The translations under genes were made by a program, and so were the position numbers. Below are positions 16,329 to 25,617 of a stretch of DNA of 64,000 nucleotides, one piece after another (position 1 is the stretch's first letter; each line of letters begins with the position of its first letter). The notes under the pieces are model-generated. The model was not told the DNA's origin, made no database searches, and saw nothing but the letters and a program-made list of their open reading frames with translations. The DNA comes from Micromonospora chokoriensis (GTDB taxonomy: Bacteria > Actinomycetota > Actinomycetes > Mycobacteriales > Micromonosporaceae), in the NCBI RefSeq assembly GCF_000718555.1, contig NZ_JOAN01000023.1, positions 62,001 to 126,000 of the forward strand, in the 5' to 3' direction.

Positions 16329-17884
16329 GCCGGGCCCGCCGTCGCCAGTTCTGCCACGGAATCCCGCAGCGCCCCCCGGTCGATCTTGCCGTTGGCGTTC
16401 AACGGCAAGGCGGTCAGGTGGTTCAGCACCCGGGGCACCATGTGCAGCGGCACCTGCCGGCGTAGCCAGCGACGCAGCTGCGGCACCTCTTCACCCGTGT
16501 AGAAGCCGATCAATTCCGTCTCTCCTGTTCGGTTGACCGCGACGACGACGGCCTGGGTCACGCCGTCGTGTCGGCGCAGCGCCGCCTCGATCTCACCGAG
16601 TTCGATCCGGTACCCGCGAACCTTCACCTGGTTGTCCAACCGGCCGAGGTGAACAAGATTGCCGTCCTCGATCCGGACCCGGTCCCCGGTCCGGTAGTAG
16701 TGCTCATCGGTGAGGCCACCGCCCTCGTACGGTTCGGCGCCGTCGAGACCATACGTCAGGAATCGGCCGACATCATCGTCGGAGTCCAGATATCCGACGA
16801 ACCTCTGCACCCCCCGTACACACAGCTCGCCCTCGTCGGCGGCGCGGCCGTCCGTACCGACGATCACGTGGTCGAGGAAGTCGTAGACCGGTCCGATCGG
16901 CACGGTGTCGTTGGAGGTCTCCGGCCATCGCAGCGGGTCGAGGTCCAGCCGGAACTCGGTGCAGGCCACGGTCAGCTCGGTCGGGCCGTACACATTGGTG
17001 ACAACGGCCCCCGGGGCGATCTCCTGCCACCGCTCGGCCTGGCGGTAGGTCAGCGGCTCACCGATGAAGATGCCGTATCGCAGGTCGGTGACCTGCCCGG
17101 TGGGCAGGGTGCCCAGTTCGTCGCCGACCGAGACCACCGACGGCACGGAGAACCAGTGCGTGATCCGCCGGTCCCGTAGGTAGTCCACCGGGTTGAGCAG
17201 CTCCGTCCGGCGGGGTACGGCCAGGGTCGCGCCACCGGCCCAGGTCACGAAGAGGTCGAACACCGACGGGTCGAAGGTGAGATCGAAGGTGTGCGACACC
17301 CGCGCCCCCGGGCCGACGGCGAAGCGGGCGACGTTGTGGCGGACGTACGCCACCGCCGCGCGCTGCGGGATCGGCACCCCCTTGGGCCGCCCGGTCGACC
17401 CGGAGGTGAACAGGACGTAGGCCACGTCGTCCGGGACCCCGTGGTGATCGGCGAGACCGGCACCGGTGCCGGCGAGCGCACGCACCCGGTCGTCGTCGAG
17501 CGCTAGCACCGTCGGGGCGGCGTCGCCGAGACCGCCGTCGAGCTGCGGCACGCCGGATTCGTCGACGACCAGCACGTCCACGCGGGCGAGTTCGCACACC
17601 CGCCGGTTGCGCAACACCGGGTAGCCCGGGTTCAGGGGGGTCACCGCCGCGCCGAGGCGCTGCGCGGCAAGGTAGCCGGCGAAGGCGGTGACGCTGCGCT
17701 GGGCGAGCAGCGCCACCCGGGCCGGCACGCCGCCGTGCCGGGCGACGATGCTCTCGGCCAGCCCGAGGGCGCAGCGGTGCAGGTCCGCGTAGGAGAGCGT
17801 GCCGCTCTCCAGCTCCACGGCGACCGCGTCCGGATCACGGGTGGCGGAGGCGGCAAACAGCTCGTAGAGGGTCTCACCGGTCAT
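16325..17884 (-). CDS. Freestanding NRPS adenylation domain
   Basis: All core A-domain motifs are present in 519 residues: LTFSGST-type P-loop as YVLFTSGSTGRPKGV, A4 FDLTFDPSVFDLF, A5 NVYGPTELTV, A7 YYRTGDRV, A8 GRLDNQVKVRGYRIELGEIE and A10 NANGKID. No condensation or carrier domain is attached, so it must load a carrier in trans: the discrete PCP (25614), the PCP of the C-PCP-C protein, or the ACP at 21072. The Asp expected at position 235 is present, which favours an alpha-amino acid. My by-eye pocket reading (D-P-F-S-I-I-V-V-A) matches no code I know. Start and stop overlap neighbours by 4 bp on both sides. Confidence 0.88.
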   Translation of the reverse strand: MTGETLYELFAASATRDPDAVAVELESGTLSYADLHRCALGLAESIVARHGGVPARVALLAQRSVTAFAGYLAAQRLGAAVTPLNPGYPVLRNRRVCELARVDVLVVDESGVPQLDGGLGDAAPTVLALDDDRVRALAGTGAGLADHHGVPDDVAYVLFTSGSTGRPKGVPIPQRAAVAYVRHNVARFAVGPGARVSHTFDLTFDPSVFDLFVTWAGGATLAVPRRTELLNPVDYLRDRRITHWFSVPSVVSVGDELGTLPTGQVTDLRYGIFIGEPLTYRQAERWQEIAPGAVVTNVYGPTELTVACTEFRLDLDPLRWPETSNDTVPIGPVYDFLDHVIVGTDGRAADEGELCVRGVQRFVGYLDSDDDVGRFLTYGLDGAEPYEGGGLTDEHYYRTGDRVRIEDGNLVHLGRLDNQVKVRGYRIELGEIEAALRRHDGVTQAVVVAVNRTGETELIGFYTGEEVPQLRRWLRRQVPLHMVPRVLNHLTALPLNANGKIDRGALRDSVAELATAGPA

Positions 17885-19011
17885 GCCGGCACCACCTCCG
17901 ACCAGTCCCGCAGCCGGGTGTCGGGCTCGTTCAGCGCCGGGGCGCGCAACCGCAGCGAGGTCGGTCCGCAGGTGCGCTCGGGACGCAGGTGCAGCAGCTG
18001 CACTTCGTCCTCTGTCGCCAGGCCCAGGTCGGCGAGGCACGCGCACCCGTCGTCGGCGAAGCCGGCGAATCGGTAGGCGACCTCCATGATCCGGTTGCGG
18101 TTCGTCGGCCGGAAGTCCGCGGCGAGGTGTGCGCCGGCCCGCGCGGCCTGGTCACTGATCCAGCGCAGGATGATCGCGCCGGCCCCGAAGGACACCACCC
18201 GGCAGGAGGTGGCGAGCAACTTCAGGTGCCAGACCCCGGGGTGGCGTGCCAGCAGCACCACCCCGACCGCGCCGTGCGGGCCGAACCTGTCGGTCATGCT
18301 GACCACCAGCACCTCGTGGTGCGGATCGTCGAGCAGGCCACGCAGGGTGACGTCGGAGTAGTGAACGCCGGTAGCGTTCATCTGGCTGGTGCGCAGGGTG
18401 AGTTCCTCCAGGCGGGAGATGTCCTCGTCCCGTGCCCGGTCGATGACCATCTCCAGCTCCAGGCTGCGCAGGAACTCCTCGTCTGGGCCCTGGAAGCCCT
18501 CCCTCGCAGTGTCCCGGCGGAACTTCGCCTGGTACATCTGCCGGCGTCGGCGGGAGTCCACCGTGACGGCCACCAGGCTGAACTCGGGCAGGCCGGTCAG
18601 CGCCCCGGCCTGGTCGGCCCGGTAGCACCGGACCTCGGGCAGCTGGTGGTTGATCTCGGCGAGCTCGCTCGGCTGGTCGTCGATGAAGGCGATCGTGTCC
18701 AGGGCGAACTGCAACTCGTCGGCGATCGCCCGGATCGAGTCGGGCTTGCGTCCCCACCCGATCTGCGGGACCACGAAGTAGTCGGCCACGCCGAGTTCCA
18801 CCAGCCTGGCCCACGCGTGCTCGTGGTCGTTGCGGCTGGCGACCGACAGCAGGATCCCGCGGGCGTCCAGGGCGACGATGGTTTCCCGCACCTCGTCCGG
18901 CATGGTCACCTCGCCGTCCTCCAGCAGAGTGCCGCGCCACAGGGTGTTGTCCAGGTCCCAGACGAGACACTTCACCGTCGGCGGTGTCTGGCTCACGGTC
19001 GTTCCCTTCAT
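17881..19011 (-). CDS. FkbH-like HAD-family glyceryltransferase/phosphatase
   Basis: The HAD nucleophile loop reads LVWDLDNTLWRGTLLEDG, the signature of FkbH-like proteins. SRNDHEHAW and a C-terminal acyltransferase-like half (about residues 190-370, RTSQMNATGVHYSD) follow. Family members take 1,3-bisphosphoglycerate and load a glyceryl unit onto a dedicated ACP. That unit is then oxidised to hydroxymalonyl-ACP by FkbK- and FkbI-type enzymes, and both lie just upstream in this operon. The ATG at 19011 overlaps the KASIII-like stop (TGATG). FkbH-like enzymes also serve tetronate formation together with KASIII-like proteins, so that alternative is worth keeping. Confidence 0.88.
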   Translation of the reverse strand: MKGTTVSQTPPTVKCLVWDLDNTLWRGTLLEDGEVTMPDEVRETIVALDARGILLSVASRNDHEHAWARLVELGVADYFVVPQIGWGRKPDSIRAIADELQFALDTIAFIDDQPSELAEINHQLPEVRCYRADQAGALTGLPEFSLVAVTVDSRRRRQMYQAKFRRDTAREGFQGPDEEFLRSLELEMVIDRARDEDISRLEELTLRTSQMNATGVHYSDVTLRGLLDDPHHEVLVVSMTDRFGPHGAVGVVLLARHPGVWHLKLLATSCRVVSFGAGAIILRWISDQAARAGAHLAADFRPTNRNRIMEVAYRFAGFADDGCACLADLGLATEDEVQLLHLRPERTCGPTSLRLRAPALNEPDTRLRDWSEVVPA

Positions 19012-19973
19012 CAGATGTGCCAGACCGTGGCCGCCCAGGCCGCCACGGGGCTGTTGTTGAGGACTAGGACGTGGTCGCCGGGGCCGACGTCGCCGTCGGC
19101 GAGCAGCCGGTCCAGGTTGAGCACGACATCCATCGCGCCGAGGTGGCCGTACTCGGTCAGCTGCCGCTGGCAGACCGGGTGGATGGGCAGCCCGAGCAGG
19201 GACTGGTAGAAGCCGTAGGCGCTCGCGGTCACGTTCTGCATCAGCGTCGCGGCGACTTCGGCCTTGGTGATCCCGGCGTCGGCGAGGACGGTTTCGACCA
19301 TCCGGCCGAGCCGCTGCCGGCTGTGCAGCGCCAGCTCGAACCGGTACTGGTCGGGTGACTTGCACTCCTCGCGCCACTCGTACCAGGGGGATTGCTTGTA
19401 GTCCACCTGGAACAGGTCGTGGAACGTGCCGTCGCTCTCCTGCCGGTGCGCCACCAGGGCCGGTCGGCCGTCCCGGACGATGGTCATCGCGTACGCGCCG
19501 TCGCCGATAACCGTCACCGGGAAGCGCACCCGGTCCACCCCGGTGGGGCGGCTGGCATGCGCGATCAGCACGCTCTGCCGGGTCGGGTCAGCGACCAGGA
19601 GATCCCGGGCCAACGCCCAGGCGGCGCTGGAGCCGGTGCAGCCGAGACCGTCGAGTGTGAAGGCGAAGGCGCGGTCGAAGCCGCCGTGCAGCTGCAACCG
19701 CCCCGAGTCGGAGCCGAGCAGGACGTCCGGGGCGCGCGACCCCACCATGATCAGCAAGTCCGGGTCCAGCGGCGTCGCCTTGCCCAGCTCCTGACATGCC
19801 TGGACGGCGAAGTCCGTGGTCGGAGCGTCCGGGAACACGCCGACGCGGTCGATCCCGCAGGTGGTGACGAACTCGCGCTCCTCGGTCCGCAGCGAGTCGA
19901 CCTCGGGCAGCGCGGTGACGGGGGTGGAATCCGCTGGCAGGACGCAGCGGATCGCACCGATGCCCACGGTCAT
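19011..19973 (-). CDS. KASIII-like (FabH-like) enzyme of the FkbHIJK-like cassette
   Basis: The 320-residue protein has the thiolase-fold KASIII layout, with Cys112 in LGCTGSSAAWALA. The position of the FabH catalytic His reads TLMQNVTAS with Met245, and the FabH Asn position reads YGHLGAMDVV with His277. It therefore shares the GHxG replacement with the other KASIII-like protein of this cluster (11955). Start ATG 19973 overlaps the acyl-CoA dehydrogenase stop, and its stop overlaps the FkbH start. It may move the hydroxymalonyl or glyceryl unit between carriers for the AT-less KS module, or form a ring. Both roles are inference. Confidence 0.8.
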   Translation of the reverse strand: MTVGIGAIRCVLPADSTPVTALPEVDSLRTEEREFVTTCGIDRVGVFPDAPTTDFAVQACQELGKATPLDPDLLIMVGSRAPDVLLGSDSGRLQLHGGFDRAFAFTLDGLGCTGSSAAWALARDLLVADPTRQSVLIAHASRPTGVDRVRFPVTVIGDGAYAMTIVRDGRPALVAHRQESDGTFHDLFQVDYKQSPWYEWREECKSPDQYRFELALHSRQRLGRMVETVLADAGITKAEVAATLMQNVTASAYGFYQSLLGLPIHPVCQRQLTEYGHLGAMDVVLNLDRLLADGDVGPGDHVLVLNNSPVAAWAATVWHI

Positions 19974-21079
19974 GACCAGGCCGCCAGCGCGTGGTCGGCC
20001 AGCATCAGCTGGGACATCTCGTTGCTCCCCTCGATGAGCTCCATGAGCTTGGCGTCCCGGTACGCGCGGGCCACCGGGTGCCCGTCGCGGCTGCCGGCGG
20101 ACGCGAGGACCTGCACCGCCGCGCTCGCCCCCTCGGCGGCCCGGGTCGCGGCGAAGTGCTTGGCCAGCACGGCGGCCATGACCAGGTCGGACGTGCGGGC
20201 GTCCCAACACCGGCTGACGTGTTCGCACAGCCTGGTCGCGGCCTGCTCGGCGACCGTCAACTCCGCCAGGTGACGCCGCACGAGTTGGTGGGACGAGAGC
20301 ATGGCCCCGCCCTGGGCCCGGGAGCTGGCGTGCCGGGCGGCTTCGGCCAGGCAACTGCGGAGGATCCCCACACAACCCCAGGCCACCGAGACCCGGCCGT
20401 ACGTCAGTGCCGTGGTGGCGATCAGGCCCAGTGGCATGGCCGCCCCGCCAAGCACCGCGTCCCTCGGCAGGCGTACCCCGTCGAGGTGGACGTCGGCGTG
20501 GCCGGCGGCCCGGCAGCCGAGCGGGTCGGCCACCCGCTCGATGCGCACGCCCGGCGCGTCCGTCGGCACCAGCACCGCCGCCGCATCGTCGCCGAACCGG
20601 CCGAAGACCACCAGCAGGTCGGCGTAGGCGCCAACGGTGATCCACACCTTCCGCCCGTCGATCCTGAGGCCGGAGCCGTCCTCGCTGATCCGGGTGCTCA
20701 TCGCGGAGAGGTCGCTGCCCGCCTGGGGCTCGCTGAAGGCGACCCCGGCGAGGCTGCCACCGGTCAACGCGGCCAGGTGGGTACGCCGTTGGGCGGCCGA
20801 GCCGAGGCGCATGATGGTCCACGCCGCCATGCCCTGGGAGGTGAGGACGCTCCGCAGCGAGCTGCACCGGGCCCCGGTGGCGGCGGTCAGCTCGCCGTTG
20901 TCCAGGCTGGACAGGCCGAGGCCGCCGTACTCCTGGGGGATCTGCGCGCAGAGCACCCCCTTGGTGCCCAGCTCGCGCAGGGTCTCCAGCGGAATCCGGC
21001 CGGTGCGGTCCCAGGTCTCCGCGCGATCGCCGACGGCGATGGCGACCAGCTCCGCAGCCTCGGACCACCGCTCAGTCAT
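19970..21079 (-). CDS. Acyl-CoA dehydrogenase family protein (FkbI-like)
   Basis: This is a 369-residue flavin-dependent dehydrogenase. Visible family segments are IPQEYGGLGLSSLDNGELTAATG, VAFSEPQAGSDLSAMSTRI, the FAD/substrate strand RKVWITVGAYADLLVVF, and the C-terminal MELIEGSNEMSQLMLADHAL that carries the catalytic Glu region. Beside FkbH-, FkbJ- and FkbK-like genes it matches FkbI, which oxidises the ACP-bound C3 unit on the way to hydroxymalonyl-ACP. I chose ATG 21079 because GGGGAG precedes it; GTG 21091 is the alternative. It overlaps the ACP gene upstream by 8 bp. Confidence 0.88.
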   Translation of the reverse strand: MTERWSEAAELVAIAVGDRAETWDRTGRIPLETLRELGTKGVLCAQIPQEYGGLGLSSLDNGELTAATGARCSSLRSVLTSQGMAAWTIMRLGSAAQRRTHLAALTGGSLAGVAFSEPQAGSDLSAMSTRISEDGSGLRIDGRKVWITVGAYADLLVVFGRFGDDAAAVLVPTDAPGVRIERVADPLGCRAAGHADVHLDGVRLPRDAVLGGAAMPLGLIATTALTYGRVSVAWGCVGILRSCLAEAARHASSRAQGGAMLSSHQLVRRHLAELTVAEQAATRLCEHVSRCWDARTSDLVMAAVLAKHFAATRAAEGASAAVQVLASAGSRDGHPVARAYRDAKLMELIEGSNEMSQLMLADHALAAWS

Positions 21080-21353
21080 CGGACTCCCCACGCAGCCGCA
21101 GGACCAGCTCGGTCATCCGGTCGACCGTCCGGAAGTTGTCGAGCCGGAGGTCGGGGCCGCCGATGGCGACGTCGAACGTCGACTCGATGTGCACCACCAG
21201 CTCCAGCGCGAACAGCGACGAGACCAGGCCGGCGGCGAAGATGTCGAGGTCCGGCTCGATGTCCCGCTTGGTCTGGCGCTCCAGGAAGGCGGTGAGCTTG
21301 CCGCAGATCGATCCCGGGCTGAGGATGTGCTGGTTGGTGGTGGATGAGCTCAC
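21072..21353 (-). CDS. Discrete acyl carrier protein (FkbJ-like)
   Basis: This 93-residue acidic protein has a carrier fold. The phosphopantetheine serine sits in AAGLVSSLFALELVVHIE, and a later helix carries FRTVDRMTELVLRL. Its place between the FkbK- and FkbI-like genes identifies it as the carrier on which the glyceryl unit becomes hydroxymalonyl. The start is GTG 21353, overlapping the upstream TGA by 4 bp. Confidence 0.88.
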   Translation of the reverse strand: MSSSTTNQHILSPGSICGKLTAFLERQTKRDIEPDLDIFAAGLVSSLFALELVVHIESTFDVAIGGPDLRLDNFRTVDRMTELVLRLRGESDD

Positions 21354-22198
21354 TTGGTCCCCCTGTGCTCGTAGAAGCCACGCCCGGTCTTGCGACCGAA
21401 GTCGCCGTCGGCGACCTTGGCCAGCAGCAGCGCGGATGGCTCGTAACCCTGGTCGCCCGTGCGATCGCGGAGCACCCGCAGCGAGTCGACGACGTTGTCC
21501 AGGCCGATCAGGTCGGCCGTGGCCAGCGGCCCGGTGCGGTGCCCGAGGCAGCCAGTGAAGAGCAGGTCGATCTCCTCGGGCGTGGCGAGCCCCTCGTCGG
21601 CGATGCGGGCCGCCTCGTTGATCATCCGCTGCAGCACCCGGTTGATCACGAATCCCGGCCCGTCTCCGACCACCACGACCTCCCGGCCCATGCTGGCCAG
21701 GAAGTCCCGGGCCACGGCCAGCGCGGCGGCGGAACTGCGTGGCCCGCGAATCACCTCCACCGTCTTGATCAGGTACGGCGGGTTCATGAAGTGGGCACCG
21801 ACGGTGCGCTCGGGGTGGGCGACCGCCCCGGCCAGCTCGTCCACTGGGATGGCGGAGGTGTTGGTGAGCACCAGCGCCTCCGGGCCGATGAGCGCGGAGA
21901 TCTCGGCGAGCACCTTGGCCTTGACGTCGGCGAGTTCGGTGACGGCCTCGACGACCACGTCGGCGTCGGCGACGTCGGCGAGTTCCACGGTGGTACGCAG
22001 CTCGGCCACGTCAGTCCCGGTCTGCACCCCCATCAGCCGGGCCAGCCTCAGGTGGCGGGTGACCTCGTCCCGGGCCCGCTCCAGCACGGCCCGATCGACG
22101 TCGACCAGGGTCACCGGCAGGCCGTGCCCGACGGCGAGGGCGGCGATGGAGGTGCCCATCACTCCCGCGCCCAGCACGGTGACATGTCGCTGCTTCAT
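21350..22198 (-). CDS. 3-hydroxyacyl-CoA dehydrogenase family protein (FkbK-like)
   Basis: The NAD-binding fold opens the protein (HVTVLGAGVMGTSIAALAVGHGLPVTLVDVD). It is followed by LVLTNTSAIPVDELAGAVAHPERTVGAHFMNPP and GFVINRVLQRMINEAARI, both diagnostic of 3-hydroxybutyryl-CoA dehydrogenases. At 282 residues it has family length. In methoxymalonyl and hydroxymalonyl cassettes this enzyme oxidises the glyceryl-ACP alcohol to the aldehyde. Start ATG 22198 overlaps the KS-ACP-R stop by 4 bp, so the cassette is translationally coupled to the module that probably uses its product. Confidence 0.88.
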   Translation of the reverse strand: MKQRHVTVLGAGVMGTSIAALAVGHGLPVTLVDVDRAVLERARDEVTRHLRLARLMGVQTGTDVAELRTTVELADVADADVVVEAVTELADVKAKVLAEISALIGPEALVLTNTSAIPVDELAGAVAHPERTVGAHFMNPPYLIKTVEVIRGPRSSAAALAVARDFLASMGREVVVVGDGPGFVINRVLQRMINEAARIADEGLATPEEIDLLFTGCLGHRTGPLATADLIGLDNVVDSLRVLRDRTGDQGYEPSALLLAKVADGDFGRKTGRGFYEHRGTK

Positions 22199-25100
22199 AC
22201 CCGCTCCTCGATCGCGTTGACGTCATCGCCCCGCCGCCCGGCGAGCTTGGGCAGGAGCGCGGCGAACTCCTCGTGTCGTTCGGCCAAGAAGACCAGGCCC
22301 CGGCGCAGCTGCTCGGGGGTGATGGCGGCGGAGAGGCCCTGCTTGCGCAGCCAGGGCTGCCAGCCCCGGACCTGCACGTCGTCCTCGGCCAGCTCGTGCC
22401 CCTCCAGCTCGTAGAGGGCCACGGCCGACATGACCTCGCTGCCGCCGTCCAGCGCCCGTTCGGCCACCCGCCGTTGCCACTGCGGCAGCGGCAGCGGCTC
22501 GGTCGTCAGGCCGGCCCGGCCGAGCATGTCGAACAGCTCCCGGGTGCTGATCGCACGCTCGTCGGCCAAGTGGTAGACCCTGCCGACCGAGGACGGCGAC
22601 AGCGCCAGGGACACGACCGCCCGGGCGATCACGTCGACCGGGGAGACCGGTTCGGCGCGCTCGTCGGTGGGATGGGCGCCGACGGCGAGGCCGCTGGCGA
22701 GCATCCGCCAGACCAGGTCCTTGTTGTTGCAGGCACCGGTGTCCCCGGCCGCCATGATCAGACCGGGCCGGAACACCCGGCCGCGTACGCCGATCTCCTC
22801 GGCCTTCTCCAACAGCCGCTCGCCGACCCACTTGCTGACCCCGTAGCCGCCGAGGTCGGGGTGCAGGGGCTGCTTGCGGGTCTCCAGCCGGGTGCCCGCC
22901 GTGCCCGACCCCGCGCCGGTCGCGGCCAACGTCGACACGTAGCTGAAGTCGCGGATGCCGTGCCGGCACATCCAGTTCAGCAAGCCCGCCATCGGCAGGA
23001 CGTTGTCCTCCCGCAGCGTCCGGTACGGCTCGGTGAAGACCACCCGGGCCGCGCAGTGCAGCACGTGCCCGACCTGGTCGGCAAGCTCGCCGTCGAGGTC
23101 CACGGCACCCGTGCCGGCGAAGGCCCGCAGGTCCGCCGGGACGACCCGGACCAGGTCGGGGTCCGGCTCCGGCAGGGCCAACCGTGCGGCAGTCTCGCGC
23201 AACCGCCGCATACCCTCCCGCTCGTCCGACGCCCGCACCACGCAGTGGACGCGTCGGCCGGCGCGCTGCAACTCGTGCAGGAGGAAGGCACCGAGATAGC
23301 CTGCGGCCCCGGTGAGCAGCACGTCCCGGCCCGGGGCGCGGCGCTGCGCCATCGGTCCGATCGACAACGCCAGGTCCGCGTCGATCAGCTCGCCGTCCCG
23401 GTCGGCCGCGCTCTGCCGGTCGGGGGTGACGCCGGCCCGGACGATCTCGGCGAGCCGGCGCACCGTGGCCCGGCTGCCGCCGGCGCGGTGCAGGTTGATC
23501 AGTACGCCGTACTGCTGCTGGATCCGCAACACCATCTGCACCGACAGCAGCGACGTGCCGCCCAGCGCGCCGAACTCGTCGTCCAGCCCGACGTCCCCCC
23601 GGTCGAACAGCTCCCGCCAGATGCCGGCGACGCTCTCCTCGATCGAGTCCCCCGCCGTCGCCCGCTCCGCACCGACAGGCGCGGGTGCCGGTTGCCGGCG
23701 GAACACGTCGAGGTGGTCCAGTGGCCAGTACCGCTTGCGCTGGAACGGGTACGTCGACAGGCGAAGCCGCCGCCCCCGGTTACCGCTGACCGCCTCCCAG
23801 TCGACCGTCACCCCGTGCAGCCAGGCGGTGCTCAACGCGCTGTCCCAGCCGTCGTCCCCGGCGGGCACCAGGACCCCCCGCGAGTCGGCCAGGTCTGGTT
23901 CGCCACCGGCTTCCTCCAGCACCACCGCGTACCGGTCTCCGGCGAGGTCGAGCCTGTCGACCACGGCCGAGCCGGGCAGCGCGGCCCGCAGCGCGTCCAG
24001 CCTCGTGGACACCGCCTGCTCCCCCGCCACGATGACGGCGGTGCGGCGGACGGCCCGGACCGTACGGACGGCCGGAGGGCGGGGCAACCGCAGCGCCGCC
24101 GCGAGCCGGTCGGCCGGGGCGGTCACCACCCGCCGCTCGTCGAAGACCGCCCGCCCGACCCGCAGGGTGTACGCGACGTCCGCCGCCTGCGCGGGGTCGC
24201 TGTCCAGCCGATCGGCCAGCGCCCGGCACAGCTGATCCAGCTCCACCCGATTGCGGGCGGAGACGTTCAACCGGACGACGGGTGCGGACGGCGCGGACGG
24301 CCGGCTCAGCACGGGCGGGGCGGCCACCACCATGGTGGCGTTGGTGCCACCCACGCCCATCGAGTTGACCAGCACCAGGCGCTCCGGGTCGGGACACTCG
24401 CGGCGGGTGGTGGTGATGAAGAACGGGCTCTTCTCCAGCTCCGCCGGATCGCGGGCCACGTCGAACGTCGGGTGCGGGGGCAGCGAGCCGGTGCCGGCCA
24501 CATGGACCGCCTTGATCAACCCGGCGATGCCGGCGGCCGGACCGAGGTGCCCGATGTTGGACATCACCGAGCCGAGGCCGCAGTAGCCCACCTCGTCGGT
24601 GCTGCGCCGGAACGCGTCGGTCAGAGCCAGCAGCTCGATGTGGTCGCCCAGCGGCGTACCGGTGCCGTGGGCCTCGACGTACCGGACCGCATCGGCGGAG
24701 ACGCCCGCGACCGACAGCGCCGCCGCGATCACGTCGGCCACCCCGTCGAGGTTCGGGGCGGCGTAGCCGAGTCGCGCGCCACCGTCGTTGCCGACCGCCG
24801 AGCCGCGCAGCACGGCCAGCACGGGGTTGCCGTCGGCGAGTGCGTCGGCGAGCCGGCGCAGGGCCACCACCCCGACCCCGGAGCCGTACGTGGTGCCGCT
24901 GCTGCTCGCGTCGAAGGACCGGATGTAGCCGTCCTCGGAGACCCAGGCCCCGGGGATCGGCTGGTATCCGAGCAGCGGCTCCACGACGGTCGCGCCACCG
25001 GCGAGCACCACGTCGCACTCCCCGGCGAGCAGACTCAGGATGCCGTAGTGCACCGCGTACAACGACGAGGAGCATCCCGTCTGGACACTGACCGATGGCC

Positions 25101-25617
25101 CACGCAGACCGAGCTTGTAGGCCGTCCGCGAGGTCATGAAGTCGGCCTGCCCCCCGACGGTGAGGTCGAGGTCCCCGATCGCGGCCGCCAGCCCGTGGTC
25201 ACGGACCTTGGCGGCGAAGACCGCCGCGGAGTAGTTGCCGGCGGCGCTGCTGGCGAAGACGCCGGTCACCAGGCGGTCCGCGCCTGGTGCCAGCCCCGCC
25301 GACTCCAGCGCCTCCCAGCAGGACTCCAGGAAGATGCGCTGCTGCGGGTCGATGGCGTCGACCTCCCGGGGGGCGTACCCGAAGAAGTCGGCGGCGAAGT
25401 CGGCCACCCCCGGCAGGGTCGCGCCGACCCGGACGAAGCCCGGCTGGCGCATCTCCTCCTCGCTGTGGCCGGCCGCGCGCAGTTGCTCGTCGGTCAGTTC
25501 CCGCATGGACACCACGCCGGTGTCGATGTTGCGCCAGTACTGCTCGGGGTTCCATGCGTCGGGGAAGCGGCAGGCCGTCCCCACGACGGCGATGTCGGTG
25601 TCGGATATCTCGGTCAT
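22195..25617 (-). CDS. AT-less type I PKS module with terminal thioester reductase (KS-ACP-R)
   Basis: Residues 8-430 are a complete ketosynthase: Cys182 in VQTGCSSSL, His317 in EAHGTGTPLGD and His357 in SNIGHLGPAAG. The linker that follows runs straight into the post-AT motif STYPFQRKRYW with no acyltransferase motif (no GHSxG) between, so the AT domain is missing. An ACP comes next (Ser in FGALGGTSLLSVQMV). From about residue 790 an NAD-binding_4 reductase begins with DVLLTGAAGYLGAFLLHELQ, including YGVSKWVGERLL. This module should extend by one unit and release the chain as an aldehyde or alcohol. The extender probably comes from the ACP at 21072. Confidence 0.9.
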   Translation of the reverse strand: MTEISDTDIAVVGTACRFPDAWNPEQYWRNIDTGVVSMRELTDEQLRAAGHSEEEMRQPGFVRVGATLPGVADFAADFFGYAPREVDAIDPQQRIFLESCWEALESAGLAPGADRLVTGVFASSAAGNYSAAVFAAKVRDHGLAAAIGDLDLTVGGQADFMTSRTAYKLGLRGPSVSVQTGCSSSLYAVHYGILSLLAGECDVVLAGGATVVEPLLGYQPIPGAWVSEDGYIRSFDASSSGTTYGSGVGVVALRRLADALADGNPVLAVLRGSAVGNDGGARLGYAAPNLDGVADVIAAALSVAGVSADAVRYVEAHGTGTPLGDHIELLALTDAFRRSTDEVGYCGLGSVMSNIGHLGPAAGIAGLIKAVHVAGTGSLPPHPTFDVARDPAELEKSPFFITTTRRECPDPERLVLVNSMGVGGTNATMVVAAPPVLSRPSAPSAPVVRLNVSARNRVELDQLCRALADRLDSDPAQAADVAYTLRVGRAVFDERRVVTAPADRLAAALRLPRPPAVRTVRAVRRTAVIVAGEQAVSTRLDALRAALPGSAVVDRLDLAGDRYAVVLEEAGGEPDLADSRGVLVPAGDDGWDSALSTAWLHGVTVDWEAVSGNRGRRLRLSTYPFQRKRYWPLDHLDVFRRQPAPAPVGAERATAGDSIEESVAGIWRELFDRGDVGLDDEFGALGGTSLLSVQMVLRIQQQYGVLINLHRAGGSRATVRRLAEIVRAGVTPDRQSAADRDGELIDADLALSIGPMAQRRAPGRDVLLTGAAGYLGAFLLHELQRAGRRVHCVVRASDEREGMRRLRETAARLALPEPDPDLVRVVPADLRAFAGTGAVDLDGELADQVGHVLHCAARVVFTEPYRTLREDNVLPMAGLLNWMCRHGIRDFSYVSTLAATGAGSGTAGTRLETRKQPLHPDLGGYGVSKWVGERLLEKAEEIGVRGRVFRPGLIMAAGDTGACNNKDLVWRMLASGLAVGAHPTDERAEPVSPVDVIARAVVSLALSPSSVGRVYHLADERAISTRELFDMLGRAGLTTEPLPLPQWQRRVAERALDGGSEVMSAVALYELEGHELAEDDVQVRGWQPWLRKQGLSAAITPEQLRRGLVFLAERHEEFAALLPKLAGRRGDDVNAIEERV

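Noticed and set aside
16325..22198. Tetronate-type cassette (FkbH, ACP and KASIII)
   Set aside because: The presence of FkbI- and FkbK-like dehydrogenases favours hydroxymalonyl-ACP. Tetronate formation is kept only as an alternative in the gene entries.
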